NCBI GenBank assembly: GCA_020344865.1
Contig: CP070830.1
Coordinates: 2,500,731-2,515,436 of the forward strand
Direction of reading: 5' to 3'
DNA: 14,706 nucleotides
DNA from: Planctomycetota bacterium
Lineage (GTDB): Bacteria; Planctomycetota; Phycisphaerae; Sedimentisphaerales; Anaerobacaceae
Of the stretch, positions 1 through 7,777 are shown piece by piece. Made by a program: the position numbers and the translations under genes. The notes beneath the pieces are model-generated. The model saw nothing but the letters and a program-made list of their open reading frames with translations, was not told the DNA's origin and ran no database searches. Numbering within the stretch: the stretch's first letter is position 1; every line of letters begins with the position of its first letter.

Positions 1-856
1 GGTTGTTGTTTATCGTGCTTTTCCGCCCCAGGGTATAAAGATGGTACTCCATGAAGGCCTTTTCCTCGAAAGCGACTTCGCTAACTGCCCGCTCGGCCAG
101 ATACATCCTGGCTTTGGCAGGCGGCGGCTCGGTTATCCTCCTGACATCTCCGGAGATGAGTTTTATAGTTGCGTCTCTATAACCCGCGCCGCTTTTATTA
201 TCAATCGTCACCCAGCCGGTGAAATCGATTTTTTTCTCATCCGCGCTTAGAAGCGCGGAATAATCGGCGTTCCAGTTAATTTGTTCGGTGGTATACGCCA
301 CCTGGCAAAGCTGCTCGCCCTTTTCTACCGCATCGGCGAGCCAGACCAGTGTCGGCTTTGTCACCAAGTCTTCAGGCAGCTCCTTCAACGTAATCTCTTC
401 AACACCGGCTCTGCCTATAATCTCAATACCCTCTGTTCCACTTTTCAGTATTAGGTCGCCGCCCATCGCAGCCAGAAGCACCCCTGTTAGTTCCCTGCCT
501 ACATCGGCGCCGCTGCCTTTTACGACAACCGTAACGTTTTTATCGATATAGCGCTTCAGCAGGCTGTTCGTATTAACCAGGTCGTACTCGTAGTTCTGCT
601 CAAGAATGGATACGGCCCCCGGTGAAGAAAGACATCGGAAATTCACGGTCGTAGGATCGATGGCAGAGGCGACATCGGTAAATTTCACCGTATTCAGCCC
701 CTTATCGAACGACATCCGACGGGATTCCCTTACGACGCCGAAGTTATCATTGTAAACCGTAAGTGCAACCCCGGCTTCGTGTTTTTTCTGAGGGCCTGCA
801 AAGCTGGCCGAACAGACCACAACGCCGATTATCGTCAAAAGTATTTGCATTTTCAT
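1..856 (-). CDS. Secreted DUF4139 domain protein, C-terminus cut by window edge
   Basis: About 285 residues are visible and the frame is still open at the window edge, so the C-terminal part is missing. It starts at ATG 856-854; a second in-frame ATG lies two codons later, and a weak AAGGG lies upstream. Residues 1-20 look like a cleavable Sec signal (MKMQILLTIIGVVVCSASFA), so the mature protein should be periplasmic or surface-exposed. Two stretches match what I know of DUF4139 proteins: an early segment with 'VYNDNFGVVRESRRM' and 'DVASAIDPTTV', and a later 'FTGWVTIDNKSGAGY ... ATIKLISGDV'. The family is a beta-rich extracytoplasmic domain of unknown molecular role. The gene diverges from the mscS-like gene across 182 bases. 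No link to the pilus locus is evident. The family call is fairly firm; the function is unknown. Confidence 0.8.
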   Translation of the reverse strand, partial: MKMQILLTIIGVVVCSASFAGPQKKHEAGVALTVYNDNFGVVRESRRMSFDKGLNTVKFTDVASAIDPTTVNFRCLSSPGAVSILEQNYEYDLVNTNSLLKRYIDKNVTVVVKGSGADVGRELTGVLLAAMGGDLILKSGTEGIEIIGRAGVEEITLKELPEDLVTKPTLVWLADAVEKGEQLCQVAYTTEQINWNADYSALLSADEKKIDFTGWVTIDNKSGAGYRDATIKLISGDVRRITEPPPAKARMYLAERAVSEVAFEEKAFMEYHLYTLGRKSTINNN

Positions 857-888
857 TTTATTTGCCCTTTAATTTTATGACTGGATGT

Positions 889-917
889 TTGACCGATATT
901 GTCGCACACCTTTTATT
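889..917 (+). promoter_or_regulatory. Putative sigma70-type promoter for the mscS-like gene
   Basis: TTGACC (889-894) and TTTATT (912-917) are separated by 17 bases, giving five of six and four of six matches to the -35 and -10 consensus. The predicted start of transcription would be near 924, about 115 bases before the mscS-like ATG. The -10 element lies mostly in the loop of an inverted repeat (903-922). Found by eye; not proven. Confidence 0.4.
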
Positions 918-922
918 GTGCG
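903..922. repeat. Inverted repeat overlapping the putative mscS promoter
   Basis: CGCACA (903-908) and TGTGCG (917-922) form a perfect 6-bp inverted repeat around an 8-base AT-rich centre. It covers the proposed -10 element, so it could be an operator for a dimeric regulator or just a small hairpin. It lies between two divergent genes and could affect both. Confidence 0.35.
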
Positions 923-1038
923 TAAAGCAAAAGTTACATAAACATAAAAAGGCCGTTTCGCTGGAAGGATAAGGCTCGTACGATACAAAGATGAGATTGT
1001 CGAGCAGGCAATATTATTGTTGATTAGGGAGATAGAGC

Positions 1039-2175
1039 ATGACTGTATCATCATTAACGGGGTTGTTAGGTTCGACGGGCCTATGGGCGCAGACCATAAA
1101 TTATGAAATTATCAAAGGAAATGCCATTTGGCGTTTCGGTGTTGTTTTGCTGGTTGTGCTGGCGGCACTTGCAGCAGGGCGCATTGCTCAGTACTTTGTC
1201 AGCAGCATAGCTCAGCGTAGCCGGCAGAAACTGGGTGTTAATATGGTAACGCTGTTTCTGACGGCCATATCCAAGCCAATATCAGTGGCAATATTCGCGA
1301 TAGGACTGTTTGTGTGCAGGGCGGTGCTGGTGTTCGGCGAAGAGGGTATAGACCCCGCAATTGGAACGTACTGGACAAAAATCGCCCAGGCGGTAGCCGC
1401 CATCGCATTAGCGTACGCGCTCTTTCGGCTGGTCGACCTCGTTGAATACTATCTGCAACTGTGGACAGGAAAAACAAGAACGAAGCTGGACGATATGCTT
1501 GTGCCTGTAATCCGCAAGTCGCTGCGGATAACTATAGCTATAATAGCGGTGCTCTGGATTGCCGATGGGATTTTGGACGCTGAGATTCGAACCATCCTGT
1601 TAAGTGCCGGCGTGGGTGGCATTGCAATCGCTCTTGCGGCAAAAGACACAGTAGCCAATTTCTTCGGCTCCGTCGCTATTTTTGCAGACAGGCCTTTTCA
1701 AATCGACGAGCTTGTAAAAATAAACGGCCACTTCGGGCCTGTTGAAGATGTGGGATTCAGAAGCACAAGAATCCGGACTCTCGAAGGCCATCTGGTAACA
1801 ATACCAAACAACACAATCGCGAATGCGACTGTGGAAAATGTAGGCAAACGCCCCTTTATCCGCCGGACCTCTAATATCACCATAACCTATGATTCCGGTC
1901 ACACCAAAGCAGACCGAGCAGTTAAGATTATAAAAGAGATTTTGGCCGATGTGCCCCAGATAAATGCCGACCCCAAGTATCCGCCGAGGGTTTATTTTAG
2001 CGACTTTAATGACTGGTCATTGAACATCTATATGAGCTACTGGGTCAAGCCGCCCGATTACTGGCTCTGGCATCAGGTAAATGAGCGCGTCAATTTTGAG
2101 ATTATGAAGCGATTCGAAGCTGAGAAAATCGACTTTGCCTTCCCCAGCCAGACACTGTACCTAAAGAAAGAATAA
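1039..2175 (+). CDS. MscS-family small-conductance mechanosensitive channel
   Basis: This 378-residue inner-membrane channel should open under membrane tension to release solutes during osmotic downshock. Hydrophobic segments lie at about residues 31-55, 69-94, 112-134 and 159-180. They are followed by the pore helix and its exit (185-220), with 'LLSAGVGGIAIALAAKD' and 'NFFGSVAIFADRPF'. That Gly/Ala-rich helix followed by an RPF turn is the family hallmark. Residues 221-270 match the MscS beta domain ('VEDVGFRSTRIRT', 'VTIPNN'), and the mixed alpha/beta C-terminal domain ends with 'FAFPSQTLYL'. At four helices before the pore helix it is longer than E. coli MscS, which has two. The start ATG has AGGGAG eight bases upstream. 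It converges on the secretin gene across a bidirectional terminator and is probably a single-gene unit unrelated to the pilus operon. Confidence 0.93.
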   Translation: MTVSSLTGLLGSTGLWAQTINYEIIKGNAIWRFGVVLLVVLAALAAGRIAQYFVSSIAQRSRQKLGVNMVTLFLTAISKPISVAIFAIGLFVCRAVLVFGEEGIDPAIGTYWTKIAQAVAAIALAYALFRLVDLVEYYLQLWTGKTRTKLDDMLVPVIRKSLRITIAIIAVLWIADGILDAEIRTILLSAGVGGIAIALAAKDTVANFFGSVAIFADRPFQIDELVKINGHFGPVEDVGFRSTRIRTLEGHLVTIPNNTIANATVENVGKRPFIRRTSNITITYDSGHTKADRAVKIIKEILADVPQINADPKYPPRVYFSDFNDWSLNIYMSYWVKPPDYWLWHQVNERVNFEIMKRFEAEKIDFAFPSQTLYLKKE

Positions 2176-2195
2176 ACGCTCACGTTGCTAATATA

Positions 2196-2233
2196 AAATC
2201 GGCCCAGTGCTTACCACCGCACTGGGCCGATTT
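2196..2233. terminator. Bidirectional hairpin terminator between mscS-like and secretin genes
   Basis: A perfect 15-bp inverted repeat (2196-2210 with 2219-2233) has an 8-base loop. The core is GC-rich (CGGCCCAGTGC) and each outer end is AAA/TTT, so either transcript ends its stem in a short U run. It sits 20 bases after the mscS-like stop and 30 bases after the secretin stop, between convergent genes, as expected of a shared factor-independent terminator. Confidence 0.85.
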
Positions 2234-2263
2234 AAAAGACCTAAAGTTAAAGCCTGCCAATGT

Positions 2264-3685
2264 TTATTCTTCAGACGCCTTTTCCTCGGCTTTGGTCATA
2301 CCGACCTCCGGGATTCCAAATTCGGTCATTTCATACGCCCGTTGCTCGCCGTCCGACAGAACCGCCTGTTGGATAATCTGCGGGGTTATGAACACCACAA
2401 TCTCCGTTACAGCTGTATCTTCACCTTCAAATCTGAAGGCAGCACCCAAAACAGGTATATCGCCGAGCAGCGGTACTTTGTTAATCTGTTTGCTCACATC
2501 CTTTTTGCGCAAGCCACCCAAAACTACTGTCTGGCCGTCCCGTACCAACGCTATCGTATTAACCCTCCGAGTGTCAACAACAGGCACGTTAATTGTCTCA
2601 GTTATTACTCGCGCCACCTGAATACCAAATTCAGGCACGATGTGTAATCTCAACATACCGTCCCTTGTAACGTGCGGTGTAACCTGGAGCTTGGTGCCGA
2701 TATCTTTAAATTTAACCGTTTCTGTTGTTATGCCGTTTTGTATGGTTCGTTCAACATAGGGCTGTTCCGTCACTATATCGAAGGTAGCCGTCTCGTTATC
2801 GAGGACCAAAATTCTCGGATTGGCAAGAAGCTTGGCATCGATGTTCTCCTGCTCAGCTCTTAATTGTACATCAAGATCGATATTTTTGTTAAGCAAACCA
2901 AAACGGATAAAGCCGTTTGTAGTCGCTTCTGTCTTGTTTGTTCCAGCATCAAAAACGCCTGTAATGAACGGGTCGATTTTGCCTGAGATGGGCTCTCCCG
3001 TATCAGCATCATAAGTGGTTCTGCGGCCCACATCCCATTCAACACCCAGGTCAAGCTTGTCCCGGCTTGTTATATCGTAGATTCGTGTCTCAATCAATAC
3101 CTGGGGCGTTATGCGGTCAATCTCTGCAATAAAGGTGTCAATCGCCTTTATATTGGTTTCGGTATCGGTAACGATTATATGGCTTGTCCCCGGACTCGAA
3201 GACAATGAGCCGCGGCTTGAGATAAATTTCTTCAAGGCCTTTTCGACTCCCGCAGCATCTGCATAAGTAATGTGATATATTTTGCTGTCGAGTCTCTCCG
3301 CCTTTTCAGTAATTTCCTCCACCGGAGCTATTCTTATCATATTCTTGCCTGCTACATAGCCGTAGCCGTGCGCTGCAAGAATATTGTCCAGTGCTTCCGC
3401 CAGCGGAACATTGGTAAGAGTGGCGGTCACATTGCCGGTCACCTTTGGACTTTTGACGATGTCCACGTCCGCCTGTTCGGCCATTATCCTTATCACATCT
3501 TCGATGGGAGTATTCCTGAAGTCGATGCTTATTTTCTTCAGCATCCGTTGCTCGAGGGTTGTTAAGACCTCCTTCGGCCCTGAATCATCGGCTGCGTCCT
3601 CGGCAAAGGCGAATGTACAGAGCACCGCAACACACGCCAAAATCACCAGAAAACCCGTTATTCTGAACTTTGTAAGGCTGCTCAT
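2264..3685 (-). CDS. pilQ: Secretin, PilQ/GspD outer-membrane pore
   Basis: A 473-residue secretin that should form the outer-membrane ring through which the filament or substrates pass. Residues 1-28 are a signal peptide ending TFAFA. Residues 55-120 look like the secretin/TonB short N-terminal (STN) domain ('IEDVIRIMAEQADVDIV'). Residues 134-192 match a NolW-type N domain ('SKIYHITYADA ... IIVTDTETNI'). The secretin homology domain spans about 280-440, with 'KLLANPRILVLDNETATF', the lip-region pattern 'VVLGGLRKKD' and the signature 'KVPLLGDIPVLGAAFR'. It is short for a PilQ: it has no AMIN domains and only two small N-domains. The start has a good Shine-Dalgarno (AAAGGAG). It is the last gene of the block, 113 bases after the PilP-like gene, and could also have its own promoter. 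Confidence 0.95.
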   Translation of the reverse strand: MSSLTKFRITGFLVILACVAVLCTFAFAEDAADDSGPKEVLTTLEQRMLKKISIDFRNTPIEDVIRIMAEQADVDIVKSPKVTGNVTATLTNVPLAEALDNILAAHGYGYVAGKNMIRIAPVEEITEKAERLDSKIYHITYADAAGVEKALKKFISSRGSLSSSPGTSHIIVTDTETNIKAIDTFIAEIDRITPQVLIETRIYDITSRDKLDLGVEWDVGRRTTYDADTGEPISGKIDPFITGVFDAGTNKTEATTNGFIRFGLLNKNIDLDVQLRAEQENIDAKLLANPRILVLDNETATFDIVTEQPYVERTIQNGITTETVKFKDIGTKLQVTPHVTRDGMLRLHIVPEFGIQVARVITETINVPVVDTRRVNTIALVRDGQTVVLGGLRKKDVSKQINKVPLLGDIPVLGAAFRFEGEDTAVTEIVVFITPQIIQQAVLSDGEQRAYEMTEFGIPEVGMTKAEEKASEE

Positions 3686-3749
3686 AATAGCTCCTTTCCC
3701 AAACTCACTATTAAGCTAAGACATTTCTGTTCTGTTTATGTTTTCTACG

Positions 3750-3777
3750 TTTATCCTGAGGACCGCTGAAGCATCAA
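3750..3777 (-). promoter_or_regulatory. Weak promoter candidate ahead of the secretin gene
   Basis: On the minus strand TTGATG (3777-3772) and GATAAA (3755-3750) are spaced by 16 bases, four of six matches each. They lie in the 113-base gap before the secretin start and overlap an inverted repeat. The evidence is only a consensus match by eye, so treat it as a possibility. Confidence 0.2.
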
Positions 3778-3792
3778 GCCGTAAGCTCAGGA
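3754..3792. repeat. Inverted repeat in the PilP-like/secretin gap
   Basis: TCCTGAG (3754-3760) pairs perfectly with CTCAGGA (3786-3792) around a 25-base loop. It begins seven bases after the PilP-like stop on the transcribed strand. It has no U run, so it does not look like a strong terminator. It could be a processing or stability structure or a regulator site. Confidence 0.35.
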
Positions 3793-3798
3793 CAGATT

Positions 3799-4581
3799 CT
3801 ATCGCTCGACCTGTTGCGTCCATTCCTTACCATCCATCTCGAATACGACGCTGTCCCTGTTTATTTTTACAACCCTCGCACCCATAATCTCATCACCCTC
3901 GTGTACTATTCGGTTACCAACGACCGCCGACGGGTCATCATCGCTATAGACGATTCCTTTTACAACCAGCTCACTGGTTTTGACCGTATCAGTTGTGGCC
4001 GAACCAATTTGCATAGGGTCCCGAAGCGTTGTCGGATACGGCTCCGGAATTTGCCATTCAATACCCTTTGAACTGTCAACAGGGCTCGCCGGTCCGGACT
4101 CGGTGGCCTGGGCCGTTGCAGGTGAAGGTGTTTTCAAAACCCGCGTAAATGCGAAAATCATGATGATAAACAGAACAGGTATAATTATGACCATTGTTTT
4201 CTGCTTCTGCGCACTGACACCGGGTTTGGGCGTCAGCAGCTTGCTCTTTATCTGTTGCCACACTTGTTGGCCCGGGAATTCCTTCGGCGGACCTTTTGCG
4301 GTTTTCGGTTTAGTTACTTTGGGCGGGCTTGGCTTTGCCGGTGAGTCCACGGGCTGAGGAGCTTTTTGCTTTGTAGGAGTCATATGGCTCGGCGCAGCCG
4401 GCTTTGCAGCGGTACTGCTTTTCTTTGGAGGCTCTTCGTGTGGCTTCGGCGGCGCCTGGACATCTGGATGCTTCGGTGCGGCAGCCTCGGAAGGCTTGTT
4501 TGTGCTGTCGCGCCCCGGCAGCGGCACTCCGTCAAAAATCGCCGAAACCGTTTTGTGCAGTCCTGCCTTACGCTTCGCCAT
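3799..4581 (-). CDS. PilP/GspC-like inner-membrane linker with long proline-rich cytoplasmic tail
   Basis: A 260-residue bitopic protein. Residues 1-127 are cytoplasmic and rich in Pro, Lys and Ala, so probably disordered, apart from a short N-terminal element with '[12 protein letters not shown]'. One membrane helix spans about 129-147 ('[16 protein letters not shown]'). After a linker, residues 187-260 read 'LRDPMQIG', '[19 protein letters not shown]', 'VHEGDEI', '[18 protein letters not shown]'. This is the small beta domain seen in PilP and in the GspC homology region, which binds the secretin N-domains. True PilP is a lipoprotein; this protein is membrane-anchored like GspC, so the call is by fold and position. 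Its first 14 bases overlap the end of the ParA-like gene, which suggests translational coupling, and the secretin gene follows. The N-terminal tail has no role I can name. Confidence 0.75.
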   Translation of the reverse strand: MAKRKAGLHKTVSAIFDGVPLPGRDSTNKPSEAAAPKHPDVQAPPKPHEEPPKKSSTAAKPAAPSHMTPTKQKAPQPVDSPAKPSPPKVTKPKTAKGPPKEFPGQQVWQQIKSKLLTPKPGVSAQKQKTMVIIIPVLFIIMIFAFTRVLKTPSPATAQATESGPASPVDSSKGIEWQIPEPYPTTLRDPMQIGSATTDTVKTSELVVKGIVYSDDDPSAVVGNRIVHEGDEIMGARVVKINRDSVVFEMDGKEWTQQVER

Positions 4582-5401
4582 TGGTTATATCCTCCAAGAA
4601 CGCATCGTCTTTGTCTACCGCGGCGACAACAGGCTTGCCGTATATTACCTCGTTGGCCAGAGCCCTGTATTCGGCAGCACCCTTGCTGTTAGAAGCATAA
4701 GTCAGAACAGACTCGCCCGAACTTGGGGCCTCAGCCACCCTTACCGTCCTGTGGATAACCGTATCGAATACCAAATCTCCGAAGAATTCCCGCATCTGCT
4801 GTTGAATCTGCCTGCTAAAAATGATTCTGTCCTCAACAAAAGTAAGCAGTAGTCCGAGGATTTTTACATTACAGGGGTGGAAATTCACCCTTATAATGTT
4901 CGCAGTCTCAAACAACTGCTTCAGACCCTCCATTGCGTAGTAATTCACCTGAACCGGCACGATAACATCCGTGCTCGCGACAAGAGCGTTCAGCGTCAGA
5001 AGACCCACAGATGGCGGACAGTCGATAACGCAGAAGTCATAGTTGTCCCCTACCATTCTCAACTGCCCCGCTAAGACCATCTCCTTCGACTCGGCCTTGC
5101 CGATTTCATGCTCGGCACCCGAGAGGAGCATATTGCTTGGTGCCAGGTTAAGCCGTTCGAAATTCGTTTGCAGTATTACTCTGCTGATTGATATTTGAGG
5201 GTTGGTGAGGGCGTCGTAAACAGTCTTATCCAAAGTTTCCGGCTCATGACCAAGACCAAGTGTGGCGTGTCCCTGGGGGTCAAGGTCAACTATAAGCACG
5301 TTTTTGTTTTGTTCAGCCAGAGCCGCTGCGAGGTTCACTGCAGTGGTTGTCTTCCCACAGCCACCTTTCTGATTTGCTATTGCTATTGTTCTCATTCTCA
5401 C
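4568..5401 (-). CDS. ParA/MinD-type ATPase inside the pilus operon
   Basis: A 277-residue P-loop ATPase of the ParA/MinD class. The deviant Walker A is KGGCGKTTT (12-20), with the signature lysine at 12. Walker A' is 'VDLDPQG' (38-44) and Walker B is '[11 protein letters not shown]' (123-133). '[16 protein letters not shown]' and '[12 protein letters not shown]' are typical of chromosomal-type ParA/Soj. There is no N-terminal helix-turn-helix. The tail after residue 255 is short and acidic. The given start is GTG, seven or eight bases after CAGG; an ATG two codons later (5395-5393) would give the more usual [12 protein letters not shown] start. No parB-like gene is adjacent. The gene lies 34 bases after pilO and overlaps the PilP-like gene by 14 bases. 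I infer a role in placing the filament machine in the cell, as TadZ/CpaE or FlhG do for other machines, rather than DNA partitioning. Confidence 0.92.
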   Translation of the reverse strand: MRMRTIAIANQKGGCGKTTTAVNLAAALAEQNKNVLIVDLDPQGHATLGLGHEPETLDKTVYDALTNPQISISRVILQTNFERLNLAPSNMLLSGAEHEIGKAESKEMVLAGQLRMVGDNYDFCVIDCPPSVGLLTLNALVASTDVIVPVQVNYYAMEGLKQLFETANIIRVNFHPCNVKILGLLLTFVEDRIIFSRQIQQQMREFFGDLVFDTVIHRTVRVAEAPSSGESVLTYASNSKGAAEYRALANEVIYGKPVVAAVDKDDAFLEDITNGEA

Positions 5402-5435
5402 AGCACAAACCTGCTAAGAACGTCTATACAATTAG

Positions 5436-6005
5436 TCAACTTTCTTGGCGTTTTTTAATGTAAACCGCCAGATCCATATTCACTTTATGAGCAGAGCTGT
5501 CCTGCTCTGAACGCATTATCTTGAACTTATCCACAAAGACTACCGGCTGATATCTCTCAAGGGCGTTTAAGAATGTGGCAAATTGATTAAAGGCCGCAGC
5601 GAAACTGACAACAAGTCGATTCTCACACAGGTACTCACAATCAGGTAATACCGTGACCGCGTGCCTGTCCTTACTTTTTATCCTGAACGAGTCGACCTGC
5701 TTGGCAGTTGCAATTTCACTTATATCGAAAGTCAGATTGGCCGCGTATTCAGAATCAGAAACAAAATCCTTCAGTCTGTTCCGTAAACGTACAATTTGCT
5801 CATTTAACTGAGTTCTGGTCTCCGCTTGAGCCGCTTTTATCACCGTGTGGTACATCTGCTTTTTTTCTGCCAGCTCTTTTTCGACTTGTTGCCTGAGCTT
5901 CCTCTGAGGACCAACCACGAGCAGGTAAATTAAGATAAACAAGACGAGGCAGCCAGCCCATACCATACCAACTGTCTTAGAATATCTGCCGTAAATCCAG
6001 TTCAT
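5436..6005 (-). CDS. pilO: PilO-like inner-membrane alignment protein
   Basis: A 189-residue bitopic protein with a short cytoplasmic start, one membrane helix (about 12-31, 'VGMVWAGCLVLFILIYLLVV'), a charged coiled-coil stretch (34-82) and a C-terminal domain. The C-terminal domain has 'RLVVSFAAAFNQFATFLNALERY', resembling the ferredoxin-like fold of PilO/GspM, where the segment around 'FNQFATFLNAL' is a conserved helix. Established role: PilO pairs with PilN in the periplasm and links PilM to PilP and the secretin. It starts 10 bases after the pilN stop. Its own ribosome site is weak (a GGG close to the ATG), so coupled translation is likely. The call rests on architecture and gene order more than on sequence signature. 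Confidence 0.8.
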   Translation of the reverse strand: MNWIYGRYSKTVGMVWAGCLVLFILIYLLVVGPQRKLRQQVEKELAEKKQMYHTVIKAAQAETRTQLNEQIVRLRNRLKDFVSDSEYAANLTFDISEIATAKQVDSFRIKSKDRHAVTVLPDCEYLCENRLVVSFAAAFNQFATFLNALERYQPVVFVDKFKIMRSEQDSSAHKVNMDLAVYIKKRQES

Positions 6006-6015
6006 AAAGGACCCG

Positions 6016-6657
6016 CTATAATTCCGGTTTGAAAATACAATCTATGTCATAAGAAACGACGTCCCTGCCGTCAAGCTTATCAACGCCCTGTGCCACTCTG
6101 ATATCCTGCAGCTTTGATACCAGCAATTCGGAGAATCGAAGACGGTTCCTGAAATCCCTGACCTCCTGGTCGTAGTTATCCTGCGAGGTTCCGCAAAGAC
6201 TCATGTGCATTGTTCTTACGGGGATGCTGACGTCGACCATCTTTTTGGGGTCGTCTTTTCTGGGGACTTTTTTCTTTACGGAGCTTTGCTTTACTTCCAG
6301 CTTGGTCAGGACCATCGAATCCGGCATATTTTCTGCCAGCGTTGCCAGGACCGGCGACCATTGACAATGGTTGCCGATAGAAGATGCCACTTCCGACAAG
6401 CACCGCTCTATGGCATCTTTCTCTTTTTCGAACGACCTTTGCAGTTCTGCCGCCTCCGATAACCTGGACATACTGGCCTGGTAATTGGCTATCTCCTTTT
6501 CCATCACCGATGTTACAATTTTATCGCTGATATAGAAACCGAACATCGCTAACCCTAAAATAAGGGGCACCGCCGACGCCAGCACGCCGAATAGTATCCC
6601 TTCCGGTCCGGTCTTTGTCGGGATACCCTGTCCTTTTAGCAAGTCTATGGTAAACAT
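6016..6657 (-). CDS. pilN: PilN-like inner-membrane alignment protein
   Basis: A 213-residue bitopic protein. The N-terminus reads MFTIDLLKGQGIP; 'IDLL' at residues 4-7 corresponds to the INLLP motif that PilN inserts into a groove of PilM. A membrane helix follows at about 21-44 and a charged coiled coil at about 46-95. A C-terminal domain (about 98-213) has 'WSPVLATLAENMPDSMVLTKLEV', the usual PilN pattern. A Lys-rich insertion (125-142) interrupts the C-terminal domain. The ATG begins one base after the pilM stop codon, which is a strong sign of coupled translation. It should work as a PilN-PilO heterodimer across the inner membrane. Gene order pilM-pilN-pilO supports the call. Confidence 0.85.
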   Translation of the reverse strand: MFTIDLLKGQGIPTKTGPEGILFGVLASAVPLILGLAMFGFYISDKIVTSVMEKEIANYQASMSRLSEAAELQRSFEKEKDAIERCLSEVASSIGNHCQWSPVLATLAENMPDSMVLTKLEVKQSSVKKKVPRKDDPKKMVDVSIPVRTMHMSLCGTSQDNYDQEVRDFRNRLRFSELLVSKLQDIRVAQGVDKLDGRDVVSYDIDCIFKPEL

Positions 6658-6658
6658 T

Positions 6659-7777
6659 TTATATCGACCTCATAGCCAGACCCGCCGCCACTGCCATCGC
6701 GGGACCGTGCTTTTGCAGAATATCTTTGCAGCTGGAATCCGCCTCGCAGCGCTGTTGGTCAAACGGGTTCCACAACACAGCTTTTGACGGGAGCTTACTG
6801 TCCAATAGCTCCACGAAGCCCTTGACCAGTGCAAAGCCGCCACAGATAAATATCTTTTCGATGGCAGCCGATTTCTCCTGGGCCGAGTAATATCGCAAGG
6901 TTTCAGTTACGTGCGTAATCAACTTCTCGCAGGCTTTGCCTAAGCTGTCACCAAGTTCTAATCGAGGCAGACTCGTATCATCACAGCCGGACAGAAGTTG
7001 CCTGACGACGTCGGCCTTAACGTTGTTTTCGCCGGCAATCTGTTTAACGATGTCGTCAGCGGCATAAGCTATGTCTCGAACAAATGGTATATCGCTGTTG
7101 CCCGTAATCGCCAGATTTGTATAACAGTTTCCAACGTTCAGGATAGCTATCGCCTTGCCATTCTCGGGTTTCTCCAGTTCATTGAAACAGTTCAAAAGCG
7201 CCAACCCGTCGACATCCATTAGAACATTGGTCAGAGAAGCATGTTCCGCCGCCTGCCGCTTTTTTTCTATAAGCTTGTTCGTTGCTGCTACGATAATGCC
7301 GGTGACAAATTCCTTGCCATTGGGTATCAAGTGATAGTCAACAGAGCTTTCCTCGATGTTGAACGGGCACACTTGAGAGGCTTCGAGCAAAACCGCGCCT
7401 TCTATCTCGGCTGACGGTAGCGTAGGGAACCTAAAGGGGCGCACCGCCACTTCCGGCCCGCATACACCGCAAACCGCCAGTTGGGTCCGAATCTTCAGCG
7501 GCTTGACGCATTTGTTAACGGCCCCTACGGTGTTTATTTCCACGCTGCTGTTCTCGTTACCTTCCGGCGCTTTGGGAACGTCGGCTATGCCGGCCGCCGT
7601 AACCGTCCAGCCGGAGCTGCTTTTTCTCAATTCGACGATTTTGACAGCAGCAGAACCGATATCCAGACCCAAAACCGCACTCTGGCCACGTCTAAACAAA
7701 CCTTTACAACCGAGGCCCGTTGAACCTTTAGCCGTGCCGTCCTTCCTGCGAACATTTGGCATTAATTTACCTGTCAT
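6659..7777 (-). CDS. pilM: PilM actin-like ATPase of the pilus assembly platform
   Basis: A 372-residue FtsA/actin-like cytoplasmic protein. The first phosphate loop is 'VLGLDIGSAAVKIVEL' (35-50). The interdomain segment typical of PilM is present ('VRPFRFPTLPSAEIEGAV', 'QVCPFNIEE'). The second phosphate loop is 'AILNVGNCYTNLAI' (211-224) and the adenosine-binding turn is 'IFICGGFALVKGF' (309-321). 'NPF' (337-339) and the closing 'AVAAGLAMRS' are also usual PilM features. A basic N-terminal extension of about 30 residues precedes the usual PilM start. A second ATG at residue 6 (7762-7760) is an alternative start and has AGG seven bases upstream. It heads the pilMNO-parA-pilP-pilQ block after a 372-base gap, so a promoter probably lies in that gap. 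PilM binds the N-terminal peptide of PilN and recruits cytoplasmic motor parts. Confidence 0.93.
   Translation of the reverse strand: MTGKLMPNVRRKDGTAKGSTGLGCKGLFRRGQSAVLGLDIGSAAVKIVELRKSSSGWTVTAAGIADVPKAPEGNENSSVEINTVGAVNKCVKPLKIRTQLAVCGVCGPEVAVRPFRFPTLPSAEIEGAVLLEASQVCPFNIEESSVDYHLIPNGKEFVTGIIVAATNKLIEKKRQAAEHASLTNVLMDVDGLALLNCFNELEKPENGKAIAILNVGNCYTNLAITGNSDIPFVRDIAYAADDIVKQIAGENNVKADVVRQLLSGCDDTSLPRLELGDSLGKACEKLITHVTETLRYYSAQEKSAAIEKIFICGGFALVKGFVELLDSKLPSKAVLWNPFDQQRCEADSSCKDILQKHGPAMAVAAGLAMRSI

Noticed and set aside
2207..2647. 146-codon plus-strand frame opposite the secretin gene
   Set aside because: It starts inside the terminator hairpin and lies antisense to a clear secretin. 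The translation shows no domain and has the look of a shadow frame.
4366..4852. Overlapping plus-strand frames opposite the PilP-like and ParA-like genes
   Set aside because: They are antisense to convincing proteins, are rich in Arg, Ser and Cys as typical shadow frames, and lack ribosome sites.
3799..5401. ParA-like gene plus next gene as a plasmid or chromosome partition pair (parAB)
   Set aside because: The following protein is a membrane protein with a PilP/GspC-like domain and no ParB features, and no parS-like palindromes are nearby.
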